A stretch of DNA of 64,000 nt from the NCBI GenBank assembly GCA_019359075.1, contig JAHHIB010000008.1, positions 1 through 64,000 of the forward strand. The letters are read 5' to 3'. The position numbers were made by a program, and so were the translations under genes. Below are positions 8,123-16,771 of this stretch, in pieces. This DNA is from Kalymmatonema hyalinum WJT4-NPBG1. GTDB lineage: Bacteria; Cyanobacteriota; Cyanobacteriia; Cyanobacteriales; Nostocaceae. The notes beneath the pieces were generated by a model. It worked only from the letters and a program-made list of their open reading frames with translations. It did not search any database and had not been told where the DNA came from. Numbering within the stretch: the stretch's first letter is position 1; the number at the start of each line of letters is the position of its first letter.

Positions 8123-10861
8123 TCAGTTAGGAGGATCGAAACGATTGACTAAGGCGGATACTGCAATCATTGGCAACCCCACAAGCAGACAAATCAACCA
8201 TTGATTCAAGTTCAATGGTGCAGTGGAAAATAAGTTATTCATCAAACTCCACTGACTAAAAATTATCTGTAAAACTATAGTGCAAACAATTCCAATAACA
8301 ATCGCTGGGGCACCGCTAATTGTCTGCCTCATTCCACGGAGTTTATCGATAACAGCACTTCCTAATTGACTAATACTTAAAAGATAAAAAACTCTCCCTG
8401 CGACTAAAGCTTGAATTGCCATTGTGCGCGCTAAATCGATATTTCCTGTAGTTTGTCGCATCCATTCAAAGACGCCAAAAATTAAAATCCAGTTAAAGGC
8501 AGAAATTGCCAAGATGCGCTGTACTAAACTTTTGGAGAGCAACGGTTGATTGGGTTTACGTGGAGGTTGTCGCATCACCCCAACAGACTTCGGCTCAAAG
8601 GCTAATGGTACAGTCATGGCGATGGAATTCACCATATTTAGCCACAGAACTTGTAAAGACAAAATTGGTAACTCTCTAGCAAGCAGTACACTAATCAAAA
8701 TCGTCATCGATTCGCCACCATTGACTGGGAGAATGAAGGCGATCGCCTTAAGTAAATTCCGATAAACCGTTCGCCCTTCCTCTACCGCAGCTTCTATCGA
8801 GGCGAAGTTATCATCTGTCAAAATCATGTCCGAGGCTTCTTTCGCCACCTCAGTCCCAGCACCCCCCATCGCAATACCAATATCCGCTTGTTTGAGGGCG
8901 GGTGCATCGTTGACACCATCCCCCGTCATAGCAACGACTTCGCCTTTAGACTGTAGTGCTTCAACGATACGAAGTTTTTGTTCTGGTGCGACACGGGCAA
9001 ACACCACCCCATCTTCTATTGCTGTGGCAAGTTCTTGTTTGTCCATTTGAGCAAGTTTACGCCCTGTGAAGGCAAGAACTTCGCCATTTTGATTAAAGCC
9101 CATTTGAGAAGCAATGGCAGCTGCTGTCACAGCATGATCGCCCGTAATCATTTTTACCTGAATCCCAGCTTCTTGACAAGCTTGCACAGCTTTTATTGCT
9201 TCTTTTCGAGGCGGATCAATCATCCCTTGCAACCCTAAGAAAATCAAATCCTGTTCGATGTCTGCATGCTCCAGCGTGTCTTGAGTCTGTGACACAGATT
9301 TCTTCGCAAAAGCTAGCACCCGTAAACCAAGATTCGCCATTGCATCAACTTCCTGATGCACAGTTTCTGCTTCCACAGGGCTAAGGTTTCCCTCAGCATC
9401 CAACCAAAGCTGACAACGACTGAGAATAGCCTCTACCGAACCCTTAACGTAGATAGTTCTGTGTCTAGTGTCATTAGCAAGTGACAAAGTTTTATGCAAA
9501 GTTGCCATGTACTGAAACTCAGACTCAAATGGAATGGCATCCAGCCTAGGCATTTCCTCTTCTAAGCCGCTACGGGTTAGTAAAACTTTATTGGCAACAG
9601 CTATCAAAGCTCCCTCTGTTGGATCGCCAACAACCAGCCATTGCTCATCTTTTTTTTCCAAGTGCGAATCATTACATAACAATCCGGCTTTGAGACATTC
9701 CTTAAGGGTAGGAGAATTATTCCAATTCACTGGCTTTTCATGTAGCAAAATTTCTCCTTGTGGAGCATACCCCACACCAGTGACTGTATAAGATTTATCA
9801 CCTGCATAAATTGCTTGTACCGTCATTTGGTTTTCAGTTAGGGTGCCAGTTTTATCCGAGCAGATAACTGTGGCACCGCCGAGAGTTTCCACCGCTGGTA
9901 ACTTGCGAACAATTGCGTGACGGCGTGCCATGCGGGAAACACCTATCGCCAGCGTGACTGTAACTACAGCTGGTAATCCTTCAGGAATGGCACTCACAGC
10001 AAAGGCGACGGCAGCTTCAAACATTTCTCCCCAAGAGTAGCCATATCCTAGCCCGACTGCAAACAAAAGCGCCGCTATCCCCAAAATGATGTACAGCAAA
10101 GTGCGGCTAAATTTGTCGAATTTGCGGGTTAATGGGGTTTTCAGGCTGGTTCCTTGCTCTATGAGTTGGGATATGCGCCCAGTTTCAGTTGCCTCTCCAA
10201 TAGCAACAACAATACCCCTACCAGTGCCAAACGTCACAAAGCTGCCCGCATAAGCCATGTTGGTGCGTTCTGCTAATGGTGCATCTGGGTTAAGCGATCG
10301 CGTGTTTTTTTCAATGGCGATAGATTCCCCAGTGAGGGCTGATTCATTGACTTGCAGATTTCGTACTTGCACAAGACGCAAATCGGCTGGTACCTTGTCT
10401 CCAGATGTGAGAAGCACCACATCCCCCGGTACTAACTCGGTGGAAGGAACTTGCATCTTTTTAGCGTCGCGGAGGATAGTTGCGTTTGTTTGAACTGAGG
10501 AAGCTAAAGCAGCGATCGCACTTTCAGCTTTAGACTCTTGAACAAAACCAATAATAGCGTTAATCAGAGTGACACCCCAAATCACCCAGGCATTCACCCA
10601 CTGCCCTAGCAACGCCTTGATTGCACCTGCTATCAGCAAGATGTACAGCAGCGGTTGGTTAAATTGCAAGAAAAATCGCACCAACGGACTTTTTCCAGGT
10701 TTACTCTTGAGTTCGTTAGAACCAAAACGTTCCCGTTTTTTTGTCACAAGAGGAGCGGTTAAACCTGTGTCTAAATTTGTGTCTAAACGCCGAGCAACTT
10801 CCTGCTCAGCCAGATTATGCCATTGATGTTCTGACAATTCATTTGTGAGTGATGCTGTCAT
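8123..10861 (-). CDS. P-type cation-transporting ATPase (P2-like)
   Basis: The 912-residue protein has the complete P-type layout. It has an N-terminal cation-ATPase domain, an actuator domain with LTGES, M4 with PEGLP, the phosphorylation motif DKTGTLT (Asp336), an ATP-binding KGSVE, the hinge TGDGVNDAP, and M5-M10. M5 keeps the N-x2-E pair (VNGGES). M6 reads LNMVNS (residues 741-746), with Asn745-Ser746 where SERCA-type Ca2+ pumps have Thr-Asp. This resembles PMA-like cyanobacterial pumps more than a canonical Ca2+ pump. I call it cation-transporting without assigning an ion. A GGAG lies about 10 nt before the ATG. A leader repeat (10921-11006) lies about 60 bp upstream. Confidence 0.9.
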   Translation of the reverse strand: MTASLTNELSEHQWHNLAEQEVARRLDTNLDTGLTAPLVTKKRERFGSNELKSKPGKSPLVRFFLQFNQPLLYILLIAGAIKALLGQWVNAWVIWGVTLINAIIGFVQESKAESAIAALASSVQTNATILRDAKKMQVPSTELVPGDVVLLTSGDKVPADLRLVQVRNLQVNESALTGESIAIEKNTRSLNPDAPLAERTNMAYAGSFVTFGTGRGIVVAIGEATETGRISQLIEQGTSLKTPLTRKFDKFSRTLLYIILGIAALLFAVGLGYGYSWGEMFEAAVAFAVSAIPEGLPAVVTVTLAIGVSRMARRHAIVRKLPAVETLGGATVICSDKTGTLTENQMTVQAIYAGDKSYTVTGVGYAPQGEILLHEKPVNWNNSPTLKECLKAGLLCNDSHLEKKDEQWLVVGDPTEGALIAVANKVLLTRSGLEEEMPRLDAIPFESEFQYMATLHKTLSLANDTRHRTIYVKGSVEAILSRCQLWLDAEGNLSPVEAETVHQEVDAMANLGLRVLAFAKKSVSQTQDTLEHADIEQDLIFLGLQGMIDPPRKEAIKAVQACQEAGIQVKMITGDHAVTAAAIASQMGFNQNGEVLAFTGRKLAQMDKQELATAIEDGVVFARVAPEQKLRIVEALQSKGEVVAMTGDGVNDAPALKQADIGIAMGGAGTEVAKEASDMILTDDNFASIEAAVEEGRTVYRNLLKAIAFILPVNGGESMTILISVLLARELPILSLQVLWLNMVNSIAMTVPLAFEPKSVGVMRQPPRKPNQPLLSKSLVQRILAISAFNWILIFGVFEWMRQTTGNIDLARTMAIQALVAGRVFYLLSISQLGSAVIDKLRGMRQTISGAPAIVIGIVCTIVLQIIFSQWSLMNNLFSTAPLNLNQWLICLLVGLPMIAVSALVNRFDPPN

Positions 10862-10920
10862 GTTGTTCGCTCCAATAAAATTCCCTGACAGGGCAAACTA
10901 ACAATTAAGGCGTTGTTAAG

Positions 10921-11006
10921 AACGCGGGATAATTTGAATTTTGGTTGGGGTACACCTGTGTGTACGTCCTCGGTCATATAGAGCAGAAATGCAGGTTAGT
11001 CCCTAC
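10921..11006 (-). repeat. Leader repeat A upstream of the ATPase gene
   Basis: This begins with AACGCGGGATAA (+ strand) and contains a GTACACCTGTGTGTAC near-palindrome. It matches the segment at 11618-11703 over about 85 bp with scattered substitutions. Both copies sit 60-85 bp upstream of a minus-strand gene, in the same orientation. Confidence 0.65.
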
Positions 11007-11107
11007 AATGAAACTAAATAAGGTCAATAGCGTTTCTATTTGATTAGCGAGTGCCTTATTCCTCTGTGGCTCTCAAGTATTTCTTGACAGAGGAATAGGC
11101 TCTACCT

Positions 11108-11536
11108 CTAGCCGCCCAAAGCCTCACCTTGAACGACTAAAACCGAACAAGGAGCATGGTGAACGACATGATTGCTGATACTACCCAATAAAACTTCTGT
11201 TAGTCCTTTATAGCCTCTACGACCAATCACAATTAAATCCGCCTTCCAACTTTGTGCTAAATTGCAAATACATTTCCCTGCTTCCCCTGCCCGGTAGTTG
11301 GCTTCTGCCGAAATTCCTTGGTCTTTCGCCTTTTGTTGGTATATCTGTAGTAATTCCTGGGCTTCTTGTGTTTTCACCTCTAACTCTGTTAGGTACGTGA
11401 GTTTTGCTGCTATCTCAATGCCGTGGAATAACATTAAGCTAGCTGACTCTTTTTTAGCTAACTCTAAAGCTTGCTCAAACACCACTTGTGCTTGAGGTGA
11501 TGCGTCAACAGCAACCAAAATTTTTCTAAAACTCAC
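11108..11536 (-). CDS. Universal stress protein (UspA family)
   Basis: The GTG at 11536 is preceded at 5 nt by GGAGG; the in-frame TTG further upstream overlaps that ribosome-binding site. The 142-residue product starts FRKILVAVDAS and ends with the ATP-binding loop GRRGYKGLTEVLLGS, matching the GX2GX9GS pattern of ATP-binding Usp proteins, then HAPCSVLVVQ. Usp proteins accumulate in stress and bind ATP. The gene lies between the two leader repeats. Its own promoter motif is about 200 bp upstream, giving a long leader that contains repeat B. Confidence 0.93.
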   Translation of the reverse strand: MSFRKILVAVDASPQAQVVFEQALELAKKESASLMLFHGIEIAAKLTYLTELEVKTQEAQELLQIYQQKAKDQGISAEANYRAGEAGKCICNLAQSWKADLIVIGRRGYKGLTEVLLGSISNHVVHHAPCSVLVVQGEALGG

Positions 11537-11617
11537 TATAACCTCCAAAGTTCAATCACCACGTTTATAATTATTATTTTCCTGCAAACTGCCTCCAATA
11601 TGGCAAAGGCTGCTGAG

Positions 11618-11703
11618 AACGCGGGATAAGTTTAGTTTTTGTAGAGGCACACCTATGTATGCGTCCTCACTCTTATAGGGTAGGTAAGCAAGTCTGCTCC
11701 TAT
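11618..11703 (-). repeat. Leader repeat B upstream of the Usp gene
   Basis: This is the second copy of the element at 10921-11006, with the same AACGCGGGATAA start and a conserved acacct-tgt-tgcgtcctc core. It lies between the motif promoter (-10 at 11739-11744) and the Usp start, so it should be transcribed as part of the 5' leader. Confidence 0.65.
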
Positions 11704-11738
11704 ACTGGTTGTACAGTATCGTGAAATAATATACATCT

Positions 11739-11769
11739 AGTTTGAGAGACAAATGTGATTAGAAAGTGA
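11739..11769 (-). promoter_or_regulatory. Island promoter motif, copy 2
   Basis: On the minus strand: TCAC, 7 nt (TTTCTAA), TCAC, 10 nt, then CAAACT. It faces the Usp gene, whose GTG is 203 nt from the hexamer. The stretch from here to the transporter at 11978 shows no other recognisable element. Confidence 0.8.
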
Positions 11770-11977
11770 CAACAATTTAGTCATTTCATTTCACAGAGTT
11801 TCTAGCAAACGAGAATCGGTACAATAACTAATAATTTTTGTGGATAAAATTGACACCTTTGATGATTGAATATACACCTGGTTTATAACTGTTATTGATT
11901 GTATGATAATTATTTTATTGAAAGTGATAAATTGAAAATAGAGCAATAGTCAGTAATGATTCAATTTAAGAGACCCT

Positions 11978-13006
11978 TTATAAAGAAGCATTATGCCATT
12001 TGTCCAAAACATCTTTAAATAAAACTTCTTCTAACCAAGTTTTAGCAATCACAGCCAATGGTATCGCCATTAATAACCCTAAAGCTCCAAAAAAACTTGC
12101 AAAAAATATTTGTGCAGTTAGGGTGACAGCGGGTAATAACGCTACCTGTTTTGCCATGATGGTAGGAGTTAACCAATAACTCTCAATATTCTGAATAACG
12201 ATATACAGAATTAAAACGACTCCAGCTTTCCAAGGTTGATCTAGCAGAGCGATCGCCATTGGAAATACTACACTCAAAGTCGGTCCAATATTGGGAATAA
12301 AATTGAGTAAGCCTGCCAAGACAGCATGGGCTAATGCTAGTGGCACTTGCAAAATCCACAAACCAATTCCACTTAAACCAGCAATAAAAACCATTTCAAC
12401 CAAAGCCCCTACTGTCCAACTTCCCAAAGCAGTTGCACAGCGCGAAAGAATTTCGTCAACTCGTTTGCGGTAAAACGAGGGAAATAATCGTATAAATGAC
12501 TTGCGGTAGGGCTGAGGGTCTGCCAACAGCATAAGTGTTAATATTAACACAAATAAAAATTCTAAAGAAGCGGTAATAGAAGTCGTTAATAAGTTAACAG
12601 ACCTCTCAAATAACTGCATTGCGAAAGGTTGGATTTGTTGAACTAAGTTATTAATGTTGGGTAAATCTAGGTACTCTCCTCCAAACCGGTTTTCTAGATA
12701 ATTTATCCAATCTTGAATCCGTGATATACCTGTAGGTAGAAGTGCTATAAGATCTCGAAACTGAGCCGTAAAAGGAGGTACTATCAGCCAGAAAAAGCCA
12801 ATGAAAAATGCTAGTAATATAAAGATACTTAGCAAAACAGCCCAAGAACGCTTGATGCGTAATTTTTGTAATTGTAGAACCAATTGATTTAAAGCGGTTG
12901 CTAAGACTACCGCCGTAAACAAAAGCAAAATCAGTTGTTTAATCTGCCAAAGGATATATACAGAAGCGATCAAGGCTAGTAAGCCAACCCATTGACCAAG
13001 TTTCAC
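11978..13006 (-). CDS. AI-2E family transporter (PerM/YdiK-like)
   Basis: The GTG at 13006 is chosen because VKLGQWVGLLALIA is the usual family N-terminus and GGAG lies about 12 nt upstream. The in-frame extension to 13156 would translate the promoter motif itself. The product has about 342 residues and seven to eight membrane helices, with the conserved LLNFIPNIGP and IESYWLTPTIM segments of the AI-2E_transport family. Members export small molecules or act in Na+/H+ exchange; the substrate here is unknown. Motif copy 3 lies just 83 nt upstream, which supports the shorter start. Confidence 0.85.
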   Translation of the reverse strand: MKLGQWVGLLALIASVYILWQIKQLILLLFTAVVLATALNQLVLQLQKLRIKRSWAVLLSIFILLAFFIGFFWLIVPPFTAQFRDLIALLPTGISRIQDWINYLENRFGGEYLDLPNINNLVQQIQPFAMQLFERSVNLLTTSITASLEFLFVLILTLMLLADPQPYRKSFIRLFPSFYRKRVDEILSRCATALGSWTVGALVEMVFIAGLSGIGLWILQVPLALAHAVLAGLLNFIPNIGPTLSVVFPMAIALLDQPWKAGVVLILYIVIQNIESYWLTPTIMAKQVALLPAVTLTAQIFFASFFGALGLLMAIPLAVIAKTWLEEVLFKDVLDKWHNASL

Positions 13007-13088
13007 ATGTGTTCGACTCCGATTGGTAAGGCGAGCGATACGCCGGCGTCTGTGCTTTGCGCAATCGCTCCTGGATACTGATGTCTTG

Positions 13089-13119
13089 AGTATGAGCAAC
13101 AATTGTGAATAAAAAGTGA
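13089..13119 (-). promoter_or_regulatory. Island promoter motif, copy 3
   Basis: On the minus strand: TCAC, 7 nt (TTTTTAT), TCAC, 10 nt, then CATACT. It faces the AI-2E transporter. The GTG start is 83 nt from the hexamer. Confidence 0.8.
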
Positions 13120-13239
13120 CAGCAACCAGCTTTCTTTCAAAACTAGTTTGGTGCAAACTTCCTCTTGATTACAACTGGAAAACACTGGACAACCTTATGA
13201 AAAATCTACTCGTTAGACCAGCAAATTTTTGCAAAAAAA

Positions 13240-13689
13240 TTAGTTTTGCTTATTACCGTAAATCCTAGAAAAGCGAATATTTTTTTTATTTAGGGGATGA
13301 TAGTCGTGGCAATTGATTGCTTCTTTTGTTAGAACAGTGGAAGGGTGTACCGTACATCTGAGATAATTGTTGTTTGAAAAAAAACGACATTTTTGACAAG
13401 GAAGTTTATGTAAACTATTTAGCCTATGAACTTGATGTGTATGAACTTGACGTGAGAGCTTTCGCTTATGAAAAATAACGACTCCAGCCATTGCTAGAAA
13501 GAAAATAGGAGCCAAAAGCACTGCTGGATCGAAGGGTATTGCCCCATTGAAATGTTCTACACTTAGTTGTTCCCCATTCAAATTTTCTGCTCTCAAGCTT
13601 GTTGTAACCAAGTTTGTCTCGCTTAGACTGGAAAGAAGAAAATTCCTTTCCTCGGTTACATATTGTCTCAAAATTCGATTAATATGCAT
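13240..13689 (-). CDS. Small membrane protein with a cysteine-rich cytoplasmic-type tail
   Basis: ATG 13689 is favoured by GAGG 9 nt upstream over the in-frame ATG at 13716. The 149-residue product has one membrane helix (about residues 52-70, PAVLLAPIFFLAMAGVVIF). Its tail contains CQKCRFF...YLRCTVHP...INCHDYHP, a four-cysteine pattern suited to binding zinc or an Fe-S cluster. I recall similar short cyanobacterial proteins but no function. It is preceded by motif copy 4, so it belongs to the stress regulon by context. Confidence 0.72.
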   Translation of the reverse strand: MHINRILRQYVTEERNFLLSSLSETNLVTTSLRAENLNGEQLSVEHFNGAIPFDPAVLLAPIFFLAMAGVVIFHKRKLSRQVHTHQVHRLNSLHKLPCQKCRFFSNNNYLRCTVHPSTVLTKEAINCHDYHPLNKKNIRFSRIYGNKQN

Positions 13690-13825
13690 ATCATTTACCT
13701 CTTGCTTCAAAGTCATTTATCAGTGCCATGTTGTTAAATGTAAGACACTAGCACTGTCAGGGTAAAATCAGAACTAAAGCTCCTCAACGGATTGTTAAAG
13801 AATCATAAATTTTTCATCTACATCC

Positions 13826-13856
13826 AATGTGGGAAACAAATGTGAATAGAAAGTGA
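13826..13856 (-). promoter_or_regulatory. Island promoter motif, copy 4
   Basis: On the minus strand: CTG plus TCAC, 7 nt (TTTCTAT), TCAC, 10 nt, then CACATT. The repeats match perfectly; the hexamer is weaker. It faces the cysteine-rich membrane protein, 137 nt away. The rest of the spacer up to 14104 carries no recognisable element in the + direction. Confidence 0.75.
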
Positions 13857-14104
13857 CAGCAACGCAACAATTCTATTCAACAGAGGTTTCAGCATATGAA
13901 AAGAGGATACGAGGACTCGGGAACAAGGAGACAAAGTGAAGGTTCTTCTCCTTATCCCCCCATCTAAACCTCTAGGGTACCCCCGCCACAGCGCAGCATA
14001 TATGTGAGGTAGAGGTGCAACGTTGTTAAGCCTAGGGAGGATGTCAGTTTGTACAGCCCCACAATAAAATCCCTGAGTGCCAGTCAACAACAGAAATAGA
14101 AATC

Positions 14105-15217
14105 ATGCTGTACAAGGATACTATTCGAGAAAAGCAATTCTTAAAACTGGCAGCCGAGCGTGGAGTTTGCGTCTCAATCTTTCTACCGACAACTCCCTTG
14201 ACCCAGGATGCCCAAGCTGACCGCATCGTGTTGAAAAACTTGACTAAAGATGCGATGGAGCAAGCAGAAGCGATCGCCGATAAGCGACAAATACAGACGA
14301 TGACAGCCTATCTGGAAGAACTACAAGAAGATGACAAATTTTGGCAATTCCAAGCTAATGGATTGGGAATATTAGTTACGCCTGAATCAATTAAAACCTA
14401 TCGTCTTGCCTACGCTGTAGAAGAAGCGGCAGAGGTGAGCGATCGCTTCTATCTCAAGCCCTTGATGTCAGCCTTGCAACCGATGTCGGCTTACGTACTA
14501 GCCATTTCCCAAAAGTCGGTCAAGCTGTATGAATTTACAGCAGCCCAAGAATTAGAATCATTAGACGTGTCGGATTTGCCAGCCGATTTTAGCGAAGTCA
14601 CTAAGCGCACTTTACAGCGCGATCGCGCCCCCGCAGGCAAACTCCAAGGCGATGAAGGAGCAGAAATATTGCAAAGACAGTTCTTACGTGCAGTAGAGAG
14701 CGCAGTTCGCTCAGTCGTTAGCGGTAGCAATATGCCTCTGATTCTGGCAACGACGCAGGAATTTCAAGCCATGTATCAATCTCTCAATAGCTACGACATG
14801 CTAGCCGATAAAGGGGTTGATGGCAGCACGGAAGGCTTGCCAGAAGAAGAAATTAGACAAGCGATTCCTCCCATTATTAAAGAATTGCGTCAAGAACGCA
14901 TTCAGCAGTGGCTTGATCTGTACTATCAGCGTCAGAGTGAATCCCGGTCGATCACGGATCTTGCCACGATTGCCAAGCTTGCTACTCGTGGTCAAGTCAG
15001 TCATCTGCTGGTCGAAGTTGATGCCGTACAGTATGGCACCCTCTCAGCTATGGGTGAAATGACACTTAGTGATACCCGCAGTGCCGAAACCTATGATGTT
15101 ATCAATGAAATTGTGATTCGAGTCATAGAAAACGGGGGTGAAGTCTTGGGAGTGCTCACAGAAGCAGAAGCTCCTAAAGAACTAAAGCCGATGGCAGCCG
15201 TACTACGCTGGGCATAA
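14105..15217 (+). CDS. BaeRF family protein (archaeo-eukaryotic release factor-like)
   Basis: The 370-residue soluble protein carries RGVCVSIFLPTTPLTQDAQA near the N-terminus, the FWQFQANGLGILV region, and a C-terminal domain ending APKELKPMAAVLRWA. This matches the bacterial archaeo-eukaryotic release factor (BaeRF) group, predicted to fold like aRF1/eRF1 and suspected to act on stalled ribosomes or tRNA; no function is proven. A second member is at 44707-45855. No membrane segments. The ribosome-binding site is weak (AGAAATAGAAATC before ATG). Confidence 0.75.
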   Translation: MLYKDTIREKQFLKLAAERGVCVSIFLPTTPLTQDAQADRIVLKNLTKDAMEQAEAIADKRQIQTMTAYLEELQEDDKFWQFQANGLGILVTPESIKTYRLAYAVEEAAEVSDRFYLKPLMSALQPMSAYVLAISQKSVKLYEFTAAQELESLDVSDLPADFSEVTKRTLQRDRAPAGKLQGDEGAEILQRQFLRAVESAVRSVVSGSNMPLILATTQEFQAMYQSLNSYDMLADKGVDGSTEGLPEEEIRQAIPPIIKELRQERIQQWLDLYYQRQSESRSITDLATIAKLATRGQVSHLLVEVDAVQYGTLSAMGEMTLSDTRSAETYDVINEIVIRVIENGGEVLGVLTEAEAPKELKPMAAVLRWA

Positions 15218-15814
15218 CCCCTGTGGAAGTTTAGACCAGTGAACTCTACAGATGCGGTAGTACTACAGATGGGAGATGCTCCCGCCAAATGTGTCTCCCC
15301 CTGCAAAGGCAATTTGATTGCGGTTCTGGTGAATTATTTGTAGTGTATTTGGCGGGAAACTTTGTCAATACTAATAGCTTAGCTGGTTCACAATATGCAA
15401 TCGAATTTCTGTCAGTGCGATCGCAACTCTTGTAGAATGCGTTAGCGATCGCCTAACGCATCACCCTGTGGAATCAAAATATTCCCCATCTGACCGCTTA
15501 ACTCTGGATTATGCGTCATCTACTGGATTTAGGCAGATCAATAGACTTCTTGCAAAAGTGACTTTTGCAATCTTACTCCATGTACTTCGTACACAATAAA
15601 GGATGAAAGTCATTCTTCCTTCTGCCCTCTGCCTTATTTTCAAGGCAGTTCTAATCAATAGACCTCTTGCTCATCGCTGTCACTTTTTAATCACATTTAT
15701 TTTTAACGTTAGAAATAACTAAATAGAAATCCTTTCTATTTCAAAACATCAACTGTTTAATCTTAAAAAAATTTACCTATATGCTTACGTAAATTTACTT
15801 GGTTAGAGGTGAGT
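15218..15814. repeat. Intergenic region rich in inverted repeats
   Basis: About 600 bp without a gene. It holds a 10-bp inverted repeat CCCGCCAAAT / ATTTGGCGGG (15281-15290 and 15347-15356), a 9-bp hairpin around a HIP1 core (ATGCGTTAG / CTAACGCAT, 15437-15461), and a perfect palindrome TTGCAAAAGT-G-ACTTTTGCAA (15550-15570). A short duplicated phrase ATCAATAGAC(T/C)TCTTGC occurs near 15538 and 15655. Motif copy 5 is at its right end. Confidence 0.6.
15680..15710 (+). promoter_or_regulatory. Island promoter motif, copy 5
   Basis: CTG plus TCAC, 7 nt (TTTTTAA), TCAC, 10 nt, then AACGTT. The direct repeats are perfect but the hexamer is poor. It faces the rhodopsin remnant (start 15815), suggesting the rhodopsin was once in the regulon. 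Confidence 0.65.
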
Positions 15815-16354
15815 ATGGATTGGCAGGAGATTTTTCATTGGCTCTACATTGCAGGTATGGCGCTTGGTGCTATTCACTTTATGTCGCTCAGTAGAAATCC
15901 TCGTGGTGTTCCTAAATACGAGTATCTGATTGCTACCTTTATACCTATTTGGTCAGGATTAGCTTATTTGTCGATGGTTTTACCACAAGGTGATTTAGAG
16001 CAGGGAAAGATTGCAGTCGCTGGTCAGATTACCCATTTCGCTCGCTACATTGACTGGATTGTGACCACACCGTTGTTACTGTTGGCACTGTCCTTGACCG
16101 CAATGCATTATCTTGCCGGCAGTACCCCTAATCAACGAGTACGCGTTGGGAGAGTCTCCTTCTGGGTTGTGGCTGAGAATCTATTCAAAAGTCCGACGAA
16201 TATTTCGCAACCAGGAAATGTAGCGGTGGAGAGTTGGTTGAAAAGTCCACAATATCGCCAGAATATTCTGCGTCCTGTTTTCACACAAACGGGTGTGGGA
16301 GTTTGGCGAACTGGCAATACCTACTACATTACGCAGTTGTATTTACGACCTTAG
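15815..16354 (+). pseudogene. Chimeric ORF: N-terminus of an Anabaena-type sensory rhodopsin joined to the end of a CAP-domain protein
   Basis: ATG 15815 has GAGG 5 nt upstream. Residues 1 to about 100 match helices A-C of Anabaena sensory rhodopsin: HWLYIAGMALGAIHF, SLSRNPRGVPKYEYL, and RYIDWIVTTPLLLL, which includes the helix-C Asp. The match then breaks. From about residue 112 the protein reads as the C-terminal half of a CAP/SCP-PR1 domain (AENL, ESWLKSPQYRQNIL, FTQTGVGVW, YYITQLYLRP). Helices D-G, and with them the retinal-binding lysine, are absent, so it cannot be a photoreceptor. An internal deletion that fused two neighbouring genes is the simplest explanation. The frame is intact for 179 residues, so a product could still be made. 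Confidence 0.8.
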
Positions 16355-16433
16355 TGGGGGCGATCGCCTGACCACATCTTTCATGCAGTGCGGGAAATTT
16401 GTTTGTAAATTAAATCACAGAGGTGTAAGTATT

Positions 16434-16765
16434 ATGTCAGTTGATGTACTAATCGTGATTGAACCTGCGCCAGGTTCGGCTGCTAGGACGATTGAAGGTG
16501 CTGATGTTCCTCAAGATTTTGTACTCCTGATTCCAGATCCACCTGCACAGGAAGCTTACCCGATTATTGGTCTGACTTGGTGCTGCTGTATGAGCAATAT
16601 GATAACCCTGCCAAACCAGAAGCACTGAAAAATGTGATCCGCTGGCCGTTATCTGATGAAGGCAAGAAATATGCTGAAGAATTGGGCTATCTGCCTTTGC
16701 CTGATGACCTATCACAGCGAGTTATTGCCAGCTTGGATACAATTAAAGTGGCTGAGGCGCAATGA
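16434..16765 (+). pseudogene. C-terminal remnant of a PstS-like phosphate-binding protein, frameshifted
   Basis: An ATG at 16434 (RBS GAGGTG) opens a short frame. Its VPQDFVLLIPDPPAQEAYPI and GLTW resemble the late part of PstS. Near 16579 the frame shifts: the next frame continues VLLYEQYDNPAKPEALKN and YAEELGYLPLPDDLSQRV, the usual PstS C-terminus. A single missing G in the ACTTGG-TGCTG stretch would explain it. The N-terminal two thirds of the gene are gone. It lies directly behind the rhodopsin::CAP chimera, in the same decayed block. Confidence 0.65.
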
Positions 16766-16771
16766 AGACTA

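Noticed and set aside
11552-11752. Minus-strand ORF upstream of the Usp gene
   Set aside because: It covers the repeat element and the promoter box, has no family-like pattern and no ribosome-binding site.
13006-13156. Long N-terminal extension of the AI-2E transporter
   Set aside because: It would translate the promoter box and a repeat-rich leader; the family N-terminus and a ribosome-binding site favour GTG 13006.
13818-14226. Minus-strand ORFs before and inside the BaeRF gene
   Set aside because: They are low-complexity readings of the spacer and the antisense of a well-supported gene.
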